NCBI GenBank assembly: GCA_963834725.1
Contig: CAWICN010000001.1
Span: forward strand, 1,116,001-1,180,000
Direction: 5' to 3'
DNA length: 64,000 nt
From: PALSA-693 sp963834725
Lineage (GTDB): Bacteria > Actinomycetota > Acidimicrobiia > Acidimicrobiales > Palsa-688
Under the pieces are notes generated by a model. The model was not told the DNA's origin. It saw only the letters and a list, made by a program, of their open reading frames with translations, and searched no databases. Every line of letters starts with the position of its first letter. The stretch's first letter is position 1. This document shows, in pieces, positions 25,918 through 35,485 of this stretch. The position numbers and the translations under genes are program-made.

Positions 25918-27774
25918 TTGATCACTGACGCCAGCCGGGTGCCGCTCGGGGCCCGCGGCTGGATTGGTGACGGCCTTCGGGGCGCGCTCGTGAGCGCGGA
26001 CGGGACTATCGACTGGTATTGCCCGGATCGCCTCTCCGGCCGGCCCGCATGCTGGTCCCTGCTCGATCCAAGGGGCGGCGCAGTCCGGGTTGGCCCGGTG
26101 CGAGCGAGTAGCGATGCCGGCCGGCGGCTCCCCCCGTTCCGCCAGTCGTACCGGCCGGGATCGAATGTCCTCGAGACCGAGCTCCGCGATGGCTCCGGGG
26201 GGCGGCTCTCGATCACGGACGTGCTCCCCTGGCCAGGGCCAGGCCACGCTGGGCCGGGCCGGGTCGCCCCGGGGCAGGTCCTCCGGATCCTCCGGGCTCC
26301 CGCCGGACCGGTCGACGTCGAGGTGGAGGTGATCCCGGCTGGTGCGTGGGGACCGGCACGGGAGGTCTCCCACTTCGAGGGCGGCCTGGTCGTCGACGGC
26401 CTGGCCGTTCGGACCGGCTTCCCGCTTCACTTCGAACCCCTGGGGCGCGATGCCCCCCGCTGGCGCGGCGTGTGCCGGCTCGAGGCGGGGGCAGCCGCCG
26501 TGGTCACGCTCGAACAGCCGGATCTGCCCCGGCCTGAGTCGACGGAGTCGGCCCAGCGCGTCGCCGCGACGACCGAAGCGGCCTGGCGGAGCTGGCTGTC
26601 ACCCCTCGGGTACGACGGGCCGTACCGGGGGGCGGTAGAGCGCAGCCTGCTCGCCGTGCGCTCGCTCAGCGGCCCGGGCGGAGCCCCCGCCGCGGCGGGC
26701 ACCACCTCGCTGCCCCGGCGGACCGGGAGCGAGCGTGGCCGCGACGACCGCTGGGTCCTGCTGCGCGATGCGGCCGGCGCCGCCGCCACCTGGGCGGACG
26801 CCGGGTTTCCCGAGGACGCCGAAGCGGCGGAGGGTTGGCTCGGCCAGATGGCGCGCACCACTCCCCTGCCGTGGCCCCCCGCCCTCGACGCCGACGGCCA
26901 GCCCGTCCCTGAACTCGAGGAGCTCGGCCTGGCGGGTTGGCGGCGGTCCGGACCGGTCGTGTCCGGGCGTCCTTCGGCGGTGCTCGACCTCGACCTGTAC
27001 GGGGACGTGGTCGCCGCCTACGGGGCCAGCACCCGTGGGCCCGGAGGCGCGGGCGGACTGGCCCCGCTGCCTGGACTACCCCCGCTAGCAGGCGCCTGGC
27101 CGGCGCTGGCCGCCGCGGTCGACTGGGCCGCCGACCATTGGGGCGACCCCGATGCCGGTGTGTGGCAGTCGGCCGGGTCTCCCACCCTCCTGGTGGCGTC
27201 GCGGGTGCAGGTCTGGTGGGCGATCGACCGGATGGTCAGTCTGGCCCGGGCCGCCAACCCCCTCGATCTTCAGGCCGCGGCTTGGCACCAGGAGGCCCGC
27301 CGGATCCTCGTCTGGCTGGAATCCGAGGGGATCGCCGCGGATGGCGGCCTGCGCCGTGACCTCATGCCGGGACGCGGTGACGGCCCCGACGCCGCCCTGC
27401 TGCGAGTCGCCTGGCGGGGCCCCTGGCCGATCGCCCACCCCATCGTGCCCGCCACCGTAGACAGGGTCCTCGAGCAGCTCGGCTCCAACGGCTTCGTCTA
27501 CCGCCACGGCCCGCAGGTCGACGACGGCCGGGCCGGTCCCGACAACCCCGATCTGCTGGCGACACTGTGGGCGGTCCGGGCGCTGGCTCGACTCGGCCGC
27601 TGGGAGGAGGCTCACGCCGCCATGGAGACCGTGGTGGCGACCGGGGGCAACCTGGGCCTGCTGGCCGAAGCGGCCGATCCCGTGTCGGGAGAGCTCATGG
27701 GCAACCTGCCCGCCGCCGGAGTCCACCTCGCCCTCGTGGACGCGGCGCTGGCCCTGACCGCCGGACCGCGCTGA
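25918..27774 (+). CDS. Glycoside hydrolase family 15-like protein, catalytic motif altered
   Basis: The 618-residue protein aligns by eye with GH15 trehalase/glucoamylase proteins: GWIGDGLRGALVSADGTIDW near the N-terminus, a YCWLRD-like stretch as WVLLRDAAGAAATWADAGFP, an (alpha/alpha) barrel with AADHWGDPDAGVWQSAGSP, and the end ADPVSGELMGNLPAAGVHLA. The general acid Glu of the usual D-E-G-I-W-E motif is Gln here, and the C-terminal N-F-P-Q motif has become N-L-P-A-A. Activity is therefore doubtful. TTG 25918 is the only early start in frame. Confidence 0.75.
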   Translation: MITDASRVPLGARGWIGDGLRGALVSADGTIDWYCPDRLSGRPACWSLLDPRGGAVRVGPVRASSDAGRRLPPFRQSYRPGSNVLETELRDGSGGRLSITDVLPWPGPGHAGPGRVAPGQVLRILRAPAGPVDVEVEVIPAGAWGPAREVSHFEGGLVVDGLAVRTGFPLHFEPLGRDAPRWRGVCRLEAGAAAVVTLEQPDLPRPESTESAQRVAATTEAAWRSWLSPLGYDGPYRGAVERSLLAVRSLSGPGGAPAAAGTTSLPRRTGSERGRDDRWVLLRDAAGAAATWADAGFPEDAEAAEGWLGQMARTTPLPWPPALDADGQPVPELEELGLAGWRRSGPVVSGRPSAVLDLDLYGDVVAAYGASTRGPGGAGGLAPLPGLPPLAGAWPALAAAVDWAADHWGDPDAGVWQSAGSPTLLVASRVQVWWAIDRMVSLARAANPLDLQAAAWHQEARRILVWLESEGIAADGGLRRDLMPGRGDGPDAALLRVAWRGPWPIAHPIVPATVDRVLEQLGSNGFVYRHGPQVDDGRAGPDNPDLLATLWAVRALARLGRWEEAHAAMETVVATGGNLGLLAEAADPVSGELMGNLPAAGVHLALVDAALALTAGPR

Positions 27775-27776
27775 AC

Positions 27777-27844
27777 GGCCCGAATCGCTGGCCGGCCCGA
27801 ATCGCTGGCCGGCCCGAATCGCTGACCGGCCCGAATCGCGGGCC
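27777..27844. repeat. 17-bp tandem repeat x4
   Basis: Four copies of GGCCCGAATCGCTGGCC run without spacers just after the GH15-like gene. The last two copies differ by one or two bases. No gene is present. It is a minisatellite of the kind found at several other places in the window. Confidence 0.85.
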
Positions 27845-28042
27845 GGCCTGAACAGGGCGCGCCTCGTACCGGGCCGGCAGGATCAGGCGGCGTCGACGAC
27901 GATGGCGTGCCTTTGTGGTCAGTAGTAGGTCATATGTGATGGACCAGTGACCACAATCGGCGTGAAACCCGGGAGCGACCGGGGTGCCGATCAGCAGGGT
28001 TCCCGCCTCGAGTTTCTGGGCTGCCCACTAGCGTGCCTTCCC

Positions 28043-29560
28043 GTGCCCAGCCCCACGCGCTCGGTCGATCCCACCTTCCTGTCCCTGCCCCTCCACGACC
28101 TCGCCGGCGCCGCCCTCGATCAGGCCCGGCTGGGCGGTGCGAGCCACGCCGACGTGCGAGTCGAGCGGGTCCGCCAGTCCGATGCTCGAGTCCGCGACCG
28201 GCACCTGGAAGGCGCGGCCGAGCGGGACGACGTCGGGCTGTCGGTACGGGTCCTCCACCACGGCACGTGGGGCTTCGCGGCGACGACCGATCTGTCGAGC
28301 GACGCCGCCGGCCGAGCGGCCGGAGCCGCGCTCGAGGTGGCTCGCACCTCGGCATCGCTCTGTCGGGAACGCATCGAGCTCGCGGATGAGCCGGTGTATC
28401 CGGACGGAAGCTGGGTGTCGTCGTTCCAGATCAACCCCTTCGAGGTGCCAGCGGCCGATCGAGCCGCTCTCTTGCTCGAGTGGACGTCCCGACTGCTCGA
28501 CCAGCCCGGCGTCGACCACGCGGACGCCGCCGTCCTCGCCGTACAGGAGGACAAGTTCTACGCCGACCTGGCCGGCACCACCACGGTCCAGGAACGAGTC
28601 CGGGTCCACCCCCTAGCCACCGCGGTGGCCGTCAACCGCGAGACGGGAGAGTTCGAGACCATGCGAACGCTGGCCCCGCCGAGCGGCAGGGGCTGGGAGT
28701 ACCTGACCGGCGAGGGGTGGGACTGGGGAGCCGAGCTGGCGGCCCTGCCCGACCTCTTGGCCGAGAAGATGGCCGCCCCTTCGGTTGAAGCCGGCGACTA
28801 CGACCTCGTCATCGACCCGTCGAACCTGTGGCTCACCATCCACGAGTCGATCGGTCACGCCACCGAGCTGGACCGGGCCCTCGGGTATGAGGCGGCGTAT
28901 GCGGGGACGTCGTTCGCCACGATCGACCGGCTCGGCAGCCTCCGGTACGGCGCCCCCTTCATGCACGTCACGGCGGACCGCACGGTCGAGCACGGCCTGG
29001 CCTCGGTGGGCTGGGACGACGAAGGCGTCGCCGCCCAGGCCTGGGACCTGATCCGCGACGGCACCCTCGTCGGCTACCAGCTGGACCGGCGGATGGCTGC
29101 CCGGCAGGGCTACCAGCGATCCAACGGGTGCGCCTTCGCCGACTCGAGCAGCCACGTCCCGATCCAGCGGATGGCAAACGTGTCGCTCCAACCCGCTCCT
29201 GCCGGCCCGAGCACCGAGGAGTTGATCAGCGCAGTCACAAACGGCATCTACGTCGTCGGCGACAAGAGCTGGTCCATCGACATGCAGCGGTACAACTTCC
29301 AGTTCACCGGCCAGCGCTTCTTCCGGATCCACCACGGCCGCCTGGCCGGCCAGCTGCGCGACGCCGCCTACCAGGGCTCGACCACCCGGTTCTGGGGATC
29401 GATGGAGGCGGTCGGGGGACTGCAGACCTACGTGGTCGGCGGGGCGTTCAACTGCGGAAAGGGCCAGCCGGGCCAGGTGGCTCCGGTGAGCCACGGCTGC
29501 CCGTCGGCGCTCTTCCGCCAGGTGCGCATACTCAACACCACGGAAGAGAGCGGCCGGTGA
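28043..29560 (+). CDS. tldD: TldD-family metalloprotease subunit
   Basis: This is the catalytic partner of the TldD/TldE heterodimeric metalloprotease, which degrades small unfolded peptides and in some bacteria processes peptide natural products. The zinc motif HESIGHATELDR (H-E-x-x-x-H) lies about two thirds of the way from the N-terminus to the middle, followed by QRMANVSLQPAP and the C-terminal FNCGKGQPGQVAPVSHGCPS. GTG 28043 is chosen because a TAGCGT box lies 8 nt upstream and earlier sequence is unlike the family. The next gene's GTG overlaps its stop codon (GTGA). Confidence 0.9.
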   Translation: MPSPTRSVDPTFLSLPLHDLAGAALDQARLGGASHADVRVERVRQSDARVRDRHLEGAAERDDVGLSVRVLHHGTWGFAATTDLSSDAAGRAAGAALEVARTSASLCRERIELADEPVYPDGSWVSSFQINPFEVPAADRAALLLEWTSRLLDQPGVDHADAAVLAVQEDKFYADLAGTTTVQERVRVHPLATAVAVNRETGEFETMRTLAPPSGRGWEYLTGEGWDWGAELAALPDLLAEKMAAPSVEAGDYDLVIDPSNLWLTIHESIGHATELDRALGYEAAYAGTSFATIDRLGSLRYGAPFMHVTADRTVEHGLASVGWDDEGVAAQAWDLIRDGTLVGYQLDRRMAARQGYQRSNGCAFADSSSHVPIQRMANVSLQPAPAGPSTEELISAVTNGIYVVGDKSWSIDMQRYNFQFTGQRFFRIHHGRLAGQLRDAAYQGSTTRFWGSMEAVGGLQTYVVGGAFNCGKGQPGQVAPVSHGCPSALFRQVRILNTTEESGR

Positions 29561-30936
29561 GCCCGCTCCGCCCCCAGGAGCTGCTGGAACGGGCCCTGGA
29601 GGCGAGCCAGGCCGACGCCTGCGTGGTCATCGGCGACGAGATCAGCGACGCCAACCTGCGCTGGGCCAACAACACCCTGACCACCAACGGGGTGACGTGG
29701 GGCAACCAGCTCACCGTCATCGCAATCGTAGACGGAGGCGTCGGGGTGGTCGCAGAGAGCGGAGTCACCCAGGAATCGCTCGAGCGCCTGGTGGGCGCGG
29801 CGGAGCACACGGCCCGGACGGCGCCGAAGGCCGAGGACCAGCGGCCCCTGGTGGTCGTCCCTGACCGCGGCGCCGGCTGGGATGCCCCCCCGGCGGAGAC
29901 GACCATCGGGGTCTTCGAGCCGGTGGCGCCGACGCTCGGCGAGGCGTTCGGGCGAGCCTCGGACAAAGGCGAGGTCTTGTTCGGCTACGCCGAGCACGAG
30001 ATGCGGACAACTTATCTGGCCTCCTCGACGGGCGTGCGGGCCCGGCACGATCAGCCCACCGGGCACCTCGAGCTCAATGCCAAGTCGGCCGACTTCGAGC
30101 GGAGCGCCTGGGCCGGTGTCGCCACCGCCGACTTTCGGGACGTGGGGGTGGAGTCGTTGACGGGAGAGCTCAGCCGGCGGCTCGGCTGGGCGGCCCGGCG
30201 CATCAGCCTCCCGCCCGGCCGGTACGAAACCATCCTGCCGCCGAGCGCGGTGGCCGACCTCATGATCGACCTGTACTGGTCAGCGGGAGGCCGCGATGCC
30301 CACGACGGGCGGACCGTGTTCAGCCAGCCCGGCGGAGGGACCCGGGTCGGCACGCGGCTCACGGATGTTGCGGTGACCTTGCGCAGCGACCCGGCCGCCC
30401 CCTTTCTCCAATGCCCCCCGTTCGTCATCGCCCACGCCTCGGGCGCCGACTCGTCCGTCTTCGACAACGGCCTGCCGCTCGAGCCGACACGCTGGATCGA
30501 CAATGGTGTCCTCCGCGCCCTGGTGCAGAGTCGGTTCTCGGCCGAGCTCACCCACCTGCCGCTCTCGCCCTACATCGACAACCTCATCATGGACGGGCCC
30601 GAATCCGGCCCCGATCTGGACGCCATGGTGGCGAGCACCGACCGGGCCCTGCTGCTCACCTGCCTCTGGTATATCCGGGAGGTCGACCCGCAGACCCTCC
30701 TCCTTACGGGCCTGACCCGCGACGGCGTGTACCTGGTCGAAGGAGGGGAGGTCACCGGGGCCGTCAACAACTTCCGGTTCAACGAAAGCCCCGTCGACCT
30801 GCTCAGCCGCATTCTCGAGATGGGCCGCAGCGTGCGCGCCCTGCCGAGGGAGTGGACCGACTACTTCACCCGGACGTCGATGCCGGCGCTGCGGGTGGAC
30901 GGGTTCAACATGTCGACAGTGAGCGAGGCGTCCTGA
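29557..30936 (+). CDS. tldE: TldE/PmbA-family subunit
   Basis: This 459-residue partner of TldD lacks the HExxxH motif, as expected for TldE, and supplies the structural half of the protease chamber. Signatures include ANLRWANNTLTTNGVTWG, STGVRARHDQPTGHLELNAK and the C-terminal LTRDGVYLVEGGEVTGAVNN. GTG 29557 overlaps the tldD stop by four bases. The window also has a micropeptide and mycofactocin precursor, which are possible TldD/E substrates, but nothing in the sequence links them directly. Confidence 0.88.
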   Translation: MSPLRPQELLERALEASQADACVVIGDEISDANLRWANNTLTTNGVTWGNQLTVIAIVDGGVGVVAESGVTQESLERLVGAAEHTARTAPKAEDQRPLVVVPDRGAGWDAPPAETTIGVFEPVAPTLGEAFGRASDKGEVLFGYAEHEMRTTYLASSTGVRARHDQPTGHLELNAKSADFERSAWAGVATADFRDVGVESLTGELSRRLGWAARRISLPPGRYETILPPSAVADLMIDLYWSAGGRDAHDGRTVFSQPGGGTRVGTRLTDVAVTLRSDPAAPFLQCPPFVIAHASGADSSVFDNGLPLEPTRWIDNGVLRALVQSRFSAELTHLPLSPYIDNLIMDGPESGPDLDAMVASTDRALLLTCLWYIREVDPQTLLLTGLTRDGVYLVEGGEVTGAVNNFRFNESPVDLLSRILEMGRSVRALPREWTDYFTRTSMPALRVDGFNMSTVSEAS

Positions 30937-30954
30937 CCTTTCGGCGGCCGGGTC

Positions 30955-32508
30955 TCAGGTCCATGCCGCCAGCAGCTCGATCAGGGTTCGGGCCCCCCAA
31001 CCGGTGCCGCCTTTTGACAGCCAACCCTCATCGCCATCCGACCAGCTGGGCGCGGCGATGTCGAGGTGCGCCCACGGCCGGCCGCCGCTGAACTCCTTGA
31101 GAAAGAGGGCCGCCATGATCGACGAGGCCGACGGCCTGGTGGTCACGTTGCGCAGGTCGGCCACCTCGGAGTCGAGCTGCTTGCGGTAGGCAGCGACCAG
31201 GGGTAGCTCCCACAAGGGCTCCCCCGCCGCCGCGCCGGCGGCGATGAGGCGCCGGACCAGCACCTCGTCGGTGCCCATGACGGCCGCCACCCCTTCGCCG
31301 AGCGCCACCCGCTGCCCTCCGGTGAGGGTGGCCACGTCGACGATCGCATCGGGCTCCTCCTCGGCAGCCAGGCTGAGGGCGTCGGCGAGGACGAGGCGGC
31401 CTTCGGCGTCGGTGTTGAGAACCTCGATACTGGTGCCGTTGCGTGCCACCAGGACATCGCCCGGGTGGATGGCGGCGCCGCTCGGCATGTTTTCCGTCGC
31501 CGCCACCCAGCCGACAACCCGCAGCGGCAGCTCGAGCTCGGCCGCGGCGACAGTGGCGGTGATGACCGCGGCGGCGCCGCCCATGTCGCATTTCATGGTC
31601 ATCATGCCGTTGGGGGGCTTGAGGGACAGTCCCCCGGAGTCAAATGTGATGCCCTTGCCGACGAGAGCCACCGTGGCCTTGGGCTCGGGCGACTGGTAAG
31701 AGAGCCGGAGCAGACGGGGCGGTTCGGCTGCCCCGGCGGCGACACCGAGCAGGCCGCCGAGCCGCTCAGACTCGATCCGGTCGCGATCCCACACCTCCAC
31801 GGTCGCACCCGTGCCGCCGGCGGCCTCGGTCGCCACCCGGGCCAGCTCGGTCGGCGTGAGATCGCGGGACGGGCGGTTCACCCAGTCACGGGCCCGCCAG
31901 GTGGCGAGGACACCGACCTGGCCCCGGTGGACGGCAGCGTCGACTGCGGGGCGGTTCAGCTTGTTGCGGTTGTTCTGGCCGTTGCGGTGGTTGCCGCGGC
32001 CCGCCGGCGCCACTATCAGGACCCGTTCGAGCCGGCCGGGACGAGGCGCTCGCCGGGTCGCTTCGAAGCGGTAGGCCCCGAGGCCGATGCCCTCGACCGC
32101 GGCGATCACGTGTTCCGGCGATGTCGCGGCGGCCGCCAGGGTCGTGGCCACCTCGCTGGCGCTGCCGGCCTGCCGGGCCAAGGCGGCGCCGGCTCGGCGC
32201 ATGGCGTCGGAGTCGATCCGATCGCGTGGGCCGACTCCAAGGGCCACCACGGTCGAGCCGTCATCGGCCAGCACCGCCTGGGCCTGGCCTGGCTGCCCTT
32301 CGAAGCGGCGCTGGGCGAGGAACCCCCGGTCCAGGGTGGCGCCGGCGCCGGTCGGGACGGACAGGTCGGCAAACACCGGCACCCCGAGCACGGCGGTGCC
32401 CTCGGGGGCGCGGGTGACGACCTCGAAACGGGGCGGGCCGCCGGTCGACGCGGGGGCCGGGGCCTGGGCCAGGGTGGATGCCGCAGTCGGCGGCCTGCTC
32501 GCGGTCAC
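30955..32508 (-). CDS. pepA: Leucyl aminopeptidase (M17)
   Basis: This di-zinc aminopeptidase has VALVGKGITFDSGGLSLKP, KCDMGGAAAVI and the signature NTDAEGRLVLADALSLA; the Lys, Asp and Glu metal/catalytic residues of the M17 family are present. The N-terminal macro-like domain is short and carries an odd Asn/Arg-rich insert GNHRNGQNNRNKLNRPA encoded by a small repeat. GTG 32508 lies at the edge of a minisatellite that separates it from cobalamin adenosyltransferase. It converges on tldE, so three peptidase-family genes are adjacent. Confidence 0.9.
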   Translation of the reverse strand: MTASRPPTAASTLAQAPAPASTGGPPRFEVVTRAPEGTAVLGVPVFADLSVPTGAGATLDRGFLAQRRFEGQPGQAQAVLADDGSTVVALGVGPRDRIDSDAMRRAGAALARQAGSASEVATTLAAAATSPEHVIAAVEGIGLGAYRFEATRRAPRPGRLERVLIVAPAGRGNHRNGQNNRNKLNRPAVDAAVHRGQVGVLATWRARDWVNRPSRDLTPTELARVATEAAGGTGATVEVWDRDRIESERLGGLLGVAAGAAEPPRLLRLSYQSPEPKATVALVGKGITFDSGGLSLKPPNGMMTMKCDMGGAAAVITATVAAAELELPLRVVGWVAATENMPSGAAIHPGDVLVARNGTSIEVLNTDAEGRLVLADALSLAAEEEPDAIVDVATLTGGQRVALGEGVAAVMGTDEVLVRRLIAAGAAAGEPLWELPLVAAYRKQLDSEVADLRNVTTRPSASSIMAALFLKEFSGGRPWAHLDIAAPSWSDGDEGWLSKGGTGWGARTLIELLAAWT

Positions 32509-32547
32509 CGGGTCACCGGACTGGTCGGGGTCACCGGCGTCACGAGA

Positions 32548-32692
32548 GTCGGCGGCGGCGTCGTCACGAGAGTCGGCGGCGTCACGAGAGTCGGCGGCGG
32601 CGTCGTCACGAGAGTCGGCGGCGGCGTCGTCACGAGAGTCGGCGGCGTCACGAGAGTCGGCGGCGTCACGAGAGTCGGCGGCGTCACCGGAA
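32548..32692. repeat. Minisatellite, seven copies of an 18/24-bp unit
   Basis: The core CACGAGAGTCGGCGGC recurs seven times, spaced 18 or 24 bp. It fills the whole gap between the end of the cobalamin adenosyltransferase gene and the start of pepA. Open frames exist across it on both strands because the unit length is a multiple of three, but they encode only simple repeats. Confidence 0.85.
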
Positions 32693-33238
32693 TCACCGGG
32701 CCACCCGGCGGGCGAGCAGCGACTCTCCGTGCTCCTGCCACCGGGCCATTGTCCACACCAGGTCGGACAGGCGGTTGAGGTAGGTCCCGACGAGGGAGCC
32801 GGGTGGCGCGGCCCCGAGTGCCTCGCGCTCGGCGCGCCGGACGACCGTACGGGCCACGTCGAGGGCGGCTGCGACGCGGTCGTGGCCGGGAACCACGAAG
32901 TCGGTCAGCGGCGGGAACCGGCCGGTCAGATCGTCGATCCGTTCCTCCAGCGCCGCCACCATCTCGTCGGTAACGAGGGTGGTCCCCGGCTGCAACTTGC
33001 GCCGGTTGTCGGGAGCGGTCGCCAGCTCGGCCATCAGGACGTAGAGGTCCCGCTCCAGCTGAACGAGCAGCCCATCCAGTTCCGAGGCCGGCTCGATCAA
33101 GGCTCGGGCCACGCCGAGCGCGGCCTGAGCCTCGTCGACCGCGCCGTTGGCGCGGATGACGGCGGAGTCCTTACCGACCCGGCCACCAAAGAGCAGACCG
33201 GTGGTGCCGTCGTCGCCTTTTCGCGTGTAGATCTTCAT
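32693..33238 (-). CDS. Cob(I)alamin adenosyltransferase, PduO type
   Basis: This 181-residue enzyme attaches the adenosyl group of ATP to cob(I)alamin. It has the PduO/MMAB start KIYTRKGDDGTTGLLFGGRV (ATP-binding), then AVIRANGAVDEAQAALGVAR and the C-terminal helix VVRRAEREALG with YLNRLSDLVWTMAR. The methyl-B12-dependent metH lies 4 kb away, suggesting active B12 use. No cobalamin riboswitch was recognised before it. Confidence 0.92.
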   Translation of the reverse strand: MKIYTRKGDDGTTGLLFGGRVGKDSAVIRANGAVDEAQAALGVARALIEPASELDGLLVQLERDLYVLMAELATAPDNRRKLQPGTTLVTDEMVAALEERIDDLTGRFPPLTDFVVPGHDRVAAALDVARTVVRRAEREALGAAPPGSLVGTYLNRLSDLVWTMARWQEHGESLLARRVAR

Positions 33239-33268
33239 GGCTGCCGGGAGCCTACCCGGGGCGGCGGA

Positions 33269-34897
33269 TTACGAGCCCTCGTGCACCTGACCGCCGTCGA
33301 CCACCCAGGTCCGGTTGACGGTGAGGGATTCGAGCAGCCAGCGATCGTGGGAAACGACCAGCAGGGTGCCCTCGAATTGCTCCAATGCCTGCTCCAGCGC
33401 TTCGATGGCCGGCAGGTCGAGATGATTGGTCGGTTCGTCGAAGACCAGACAGTTGGTGCCACTCGCCATGAGAGCGGCCAGGAGGGCCCGGGTTCGTTCC
33501 CCCGGTGACAGGGCCGCCGGGCGGCGCGCCGCGTGGCTTGCTCCCAGGCCGAACTTGGCCAGCGTCGATCGGGCCGGCTCCGGCCGAAGCCCGGTAGCGG
33601 CCGCAAAGCCGCTGAGGAGGTCCCGGCCGGCGTCGAGCCGGGCCCGGTGCTGGTCCAGCTCGCCGACGACCACGCTCGGCCCCACCCAACGCCGGCCCTC
33701 GGCGAGCGGCAGCACGCCGACGAGCGCGGCCAGCAAGGTCGACTTCCCCCCGCCGTTGGGACCGGTGATGGCGACCCGATCGGCCCACGACAGCTCCAGA
33801 TCGACCGGACCCAGCTGAAAGCGTCCCCGTCGCACCACCGCGCCCTCGAGGCGGGCCACCACGTCGCCACTGCGAGCGGCCGGCGTCAGGTCGAGCTGGA
33901 GATCCCACCCCTCCCAGGGCTTCTCGACGGTACCCAGTCGAACCAGAGCTTTCTCCGACTGGCGCACCTTCGCCGCCTGCTTCTCCGTCCGGTTGACGAA
34001 GAAGCCGCGCTGGGCCTTGTCGTGGTCCCTCGGCTTCCTGGCTGCTGTCTTGACCCCCCGTTCAGACCAGGACCGCTGGGTGCGGATCCGCTGCCGCATC
34101 CGGTCGCGCTCGGCCACCCACGCCTCGTAAGCCTCGGTTTTCTGGCTGCGGGCCAGGGCCCGGCGCTCGATGTACTCGCTCCAGGCGCCTGCGTACTCGA
34201 TCGCGGTATGGCGCTGCTCGTCGATCTCGACGATCCGGGTGACGACGCGGTCCAGAAAGGCCCGGTCGTGGGACACCACGGCGACTCCTCCCGGGACCGA
34301 GCCGAGAAAGCTCTCGAGTCGATCAAGACCGGCGAAGTCGAGGTCGTTGGTCGGTTCGTCGAGCAGGAACACGTCGAATCGGGCCAGCAGGATGGCCGCC
34401 AGCCCGGCCCGGGCCGCCTGGCCGCCGGACAGGTTGGCCACGGCGACCTCGTGGAGGTCGGACGGCAAGCCGACGTCGGCCGCGACCAATCCGATCCGGG
34501 AGTCGAAGTCGTCGCCGCCGACCGCCAGAAAGCGGTCCAGGGCCTCGGAGTAGGGCTCGACCAGCGACGGGTCATCGGCTAATGCAGCCGTGAGCCGGTC
34601 CAGTTCGGCGCTTGCGGCGGCCACGCCGGTGCGCCGGGCCAGGTAGGCACGCACGGTCTCGCCTTTCGCGGCGTCGGGTTCCTGGCTCAGGTACCCGACC
34701 TGGAGCTCAGCGGGCGAACGTTCCACCGTGCCGGATTCGGGGGTCTCCAGGTCGGCCAGGATACGCAGAAGGGTGGACTTGCCCACCCCATTCGGCCCCA
34801 CCACACCAAGGCGCGTGCGCGGCCCGATGGAAAGGCTGATCCGGTTCAGGATGAACCTGGTCCCGCGGCGGAAGGTGACGGCCTTGGCGGACAGCAC
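33269..34897 (-). CDS. ABC-F family ATP-binding protein
   Basis: This 542-residue soluble protein has two ABC ATPase domains and no membrane segments. It has Walker A motifs VVGPNGVGKSTLLRI and ITGPNGGGKSTLLAA, signature motifs NLSGGQAARAGLA and ALSPGERTRALLA, and Walker B motifs LLDEPTNDLDF and VFDEPTNHLDL. The Arg/Lys-rich linker between domains is that of ABC-F translation factors. Members rescue stalled ribosomes or protect them from antibiotics, and the exact subtype is not resolved here. GTG 34897 is the start. Confidence 0.9.
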   Translation of the reverse strand: MLSAKAVTFRRGTRFILNRISLSIGPRTRLGVVGPNGVGKSTLLRILADLETPESGTVERSPAELQVGYLSQEPDAAKGETVRAYLARRTGVAAASAELDRLTAALADDPSLVEPYSEALDRFLAVGGDDFDSRIGLVAADVGLPSDLHEVAVANLSGGQAARAGLAAILLARFDVFLLDEPTNDLDFAGLDRLESFLGSVPGGVAVVSHDRAFLDRVVTRIVEIDEQRHTAIEYAGAWSEYIERRALARSQKTEAYEAWVAERDRMRQRIRTQRSWSERGVKTAARKPRDHDKAQRGFFVNRTEKQAAKVRQSEKALVRLGTVEKPWEGWDLQLDLTPAARSGDVVARLEGAVVRRGRFQLGPVDLELSWADRVAITGPNGGGKSTLLAALVGVLPLAEGRRWVGPSVVVGELDQHRARLDAGRDLLSGFAAATGLRPEPARSTLAKFGLGASHAARRPAALSPGERTRALLAALMASGTNCLVFDEPTNHLDLPAIEALEQALEQFEGTLLVVSHDRWLLESLTVNRTWVVDGGQVHEGS

Positions 34898-34927
34898 TGG
34901 AGGCGACCCTATCGCCGGCGCCGGCTG

Positions 34928-35275
34928 CTAGCCGGCCGTTGGCCAGCCCCAGACGACGGCTCCGGCCGAGCGATCCGCCGTGAGGCGAACCTCGATGACG
35001 TCGCCGGTGTGGAATTCACGCATCGCGCTACGAGGCAGAGACTGGATCACTTCCAGATCGAACGGTTCGTCGCCGCCGGATCGCACCCGTAGCAAGAAGC
35101 GAACCATGGGGCGGACCTCGAGAAAGCTGCCGAGGGGCTTGACGGACAGGACTTCGGCTTCGGCGGGCTGGCCCTCGGCCAGAATCGTCGACGTACGTAT
35201 CGGCGCCGGCTTACCCTTCGACCGCCAGGCGACAAACGCGATAACCGCGCCCGCAACCAGAAAGGGCAACACCAC
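34928..35275 (-). CDS. Small membrane-anchored hypothetical protein
   Basis: This protein of at least 115 residues has one N-terminal membrane helix (LPFLVAGAVIAFVAWRS) and a soluble beta-rich domain (ILAEGQPAEAEVLSVKPLG, then DVIEVRLTADR). It resembles DUF3592-type proteins. The hydrophobic helix continues upstream in frame (SKELLFLF), so the real start may be earlier at a rare codon. It lies directly downstream of the ABC-F start on its 5' side, in the same orientation. Function is unknown. Confidence 0.55.
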   Translation of the reverse strand: MVLPFLVAGAVIAFVAWRSKGKPAPIRTSTILAEGQPAEAEVLSVKPLGSFLEVRPMVRFLLRVRSGGDEPFDLEVIQSLPRSAMREFHTGDVIEVRLTADRSAGAVVWGWPTAG

Positions 35276-35485
35276 GAACAGGAAAAGCAGCTCTTTCGAC
35301 TGGTTCGAGCTCAGCGTGGTGGCGAGCGTCGAGGCGGCGACGGGAAATGCGATGGTGCCGAGCGTAGGCCGCGTGGCTTCTGATGCGTGGCCGCCGGCGC
35401 GCTGTCAGCCCGGGTCGCCGGCCGGCCAGCCGGCCTCGAGCCTCACAAGCCGGTCCCATGATCTCGTCCGAGTTCTCTCCCCCCA

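Noticed and set aside
32505..32756. Minus-strand frame encoding T-P-P-T-L-V repeats
   Set aside because: It consists of the minisatellite translated, has no start signal and overlaps the end of the adenosyltransferase gene in another frame.
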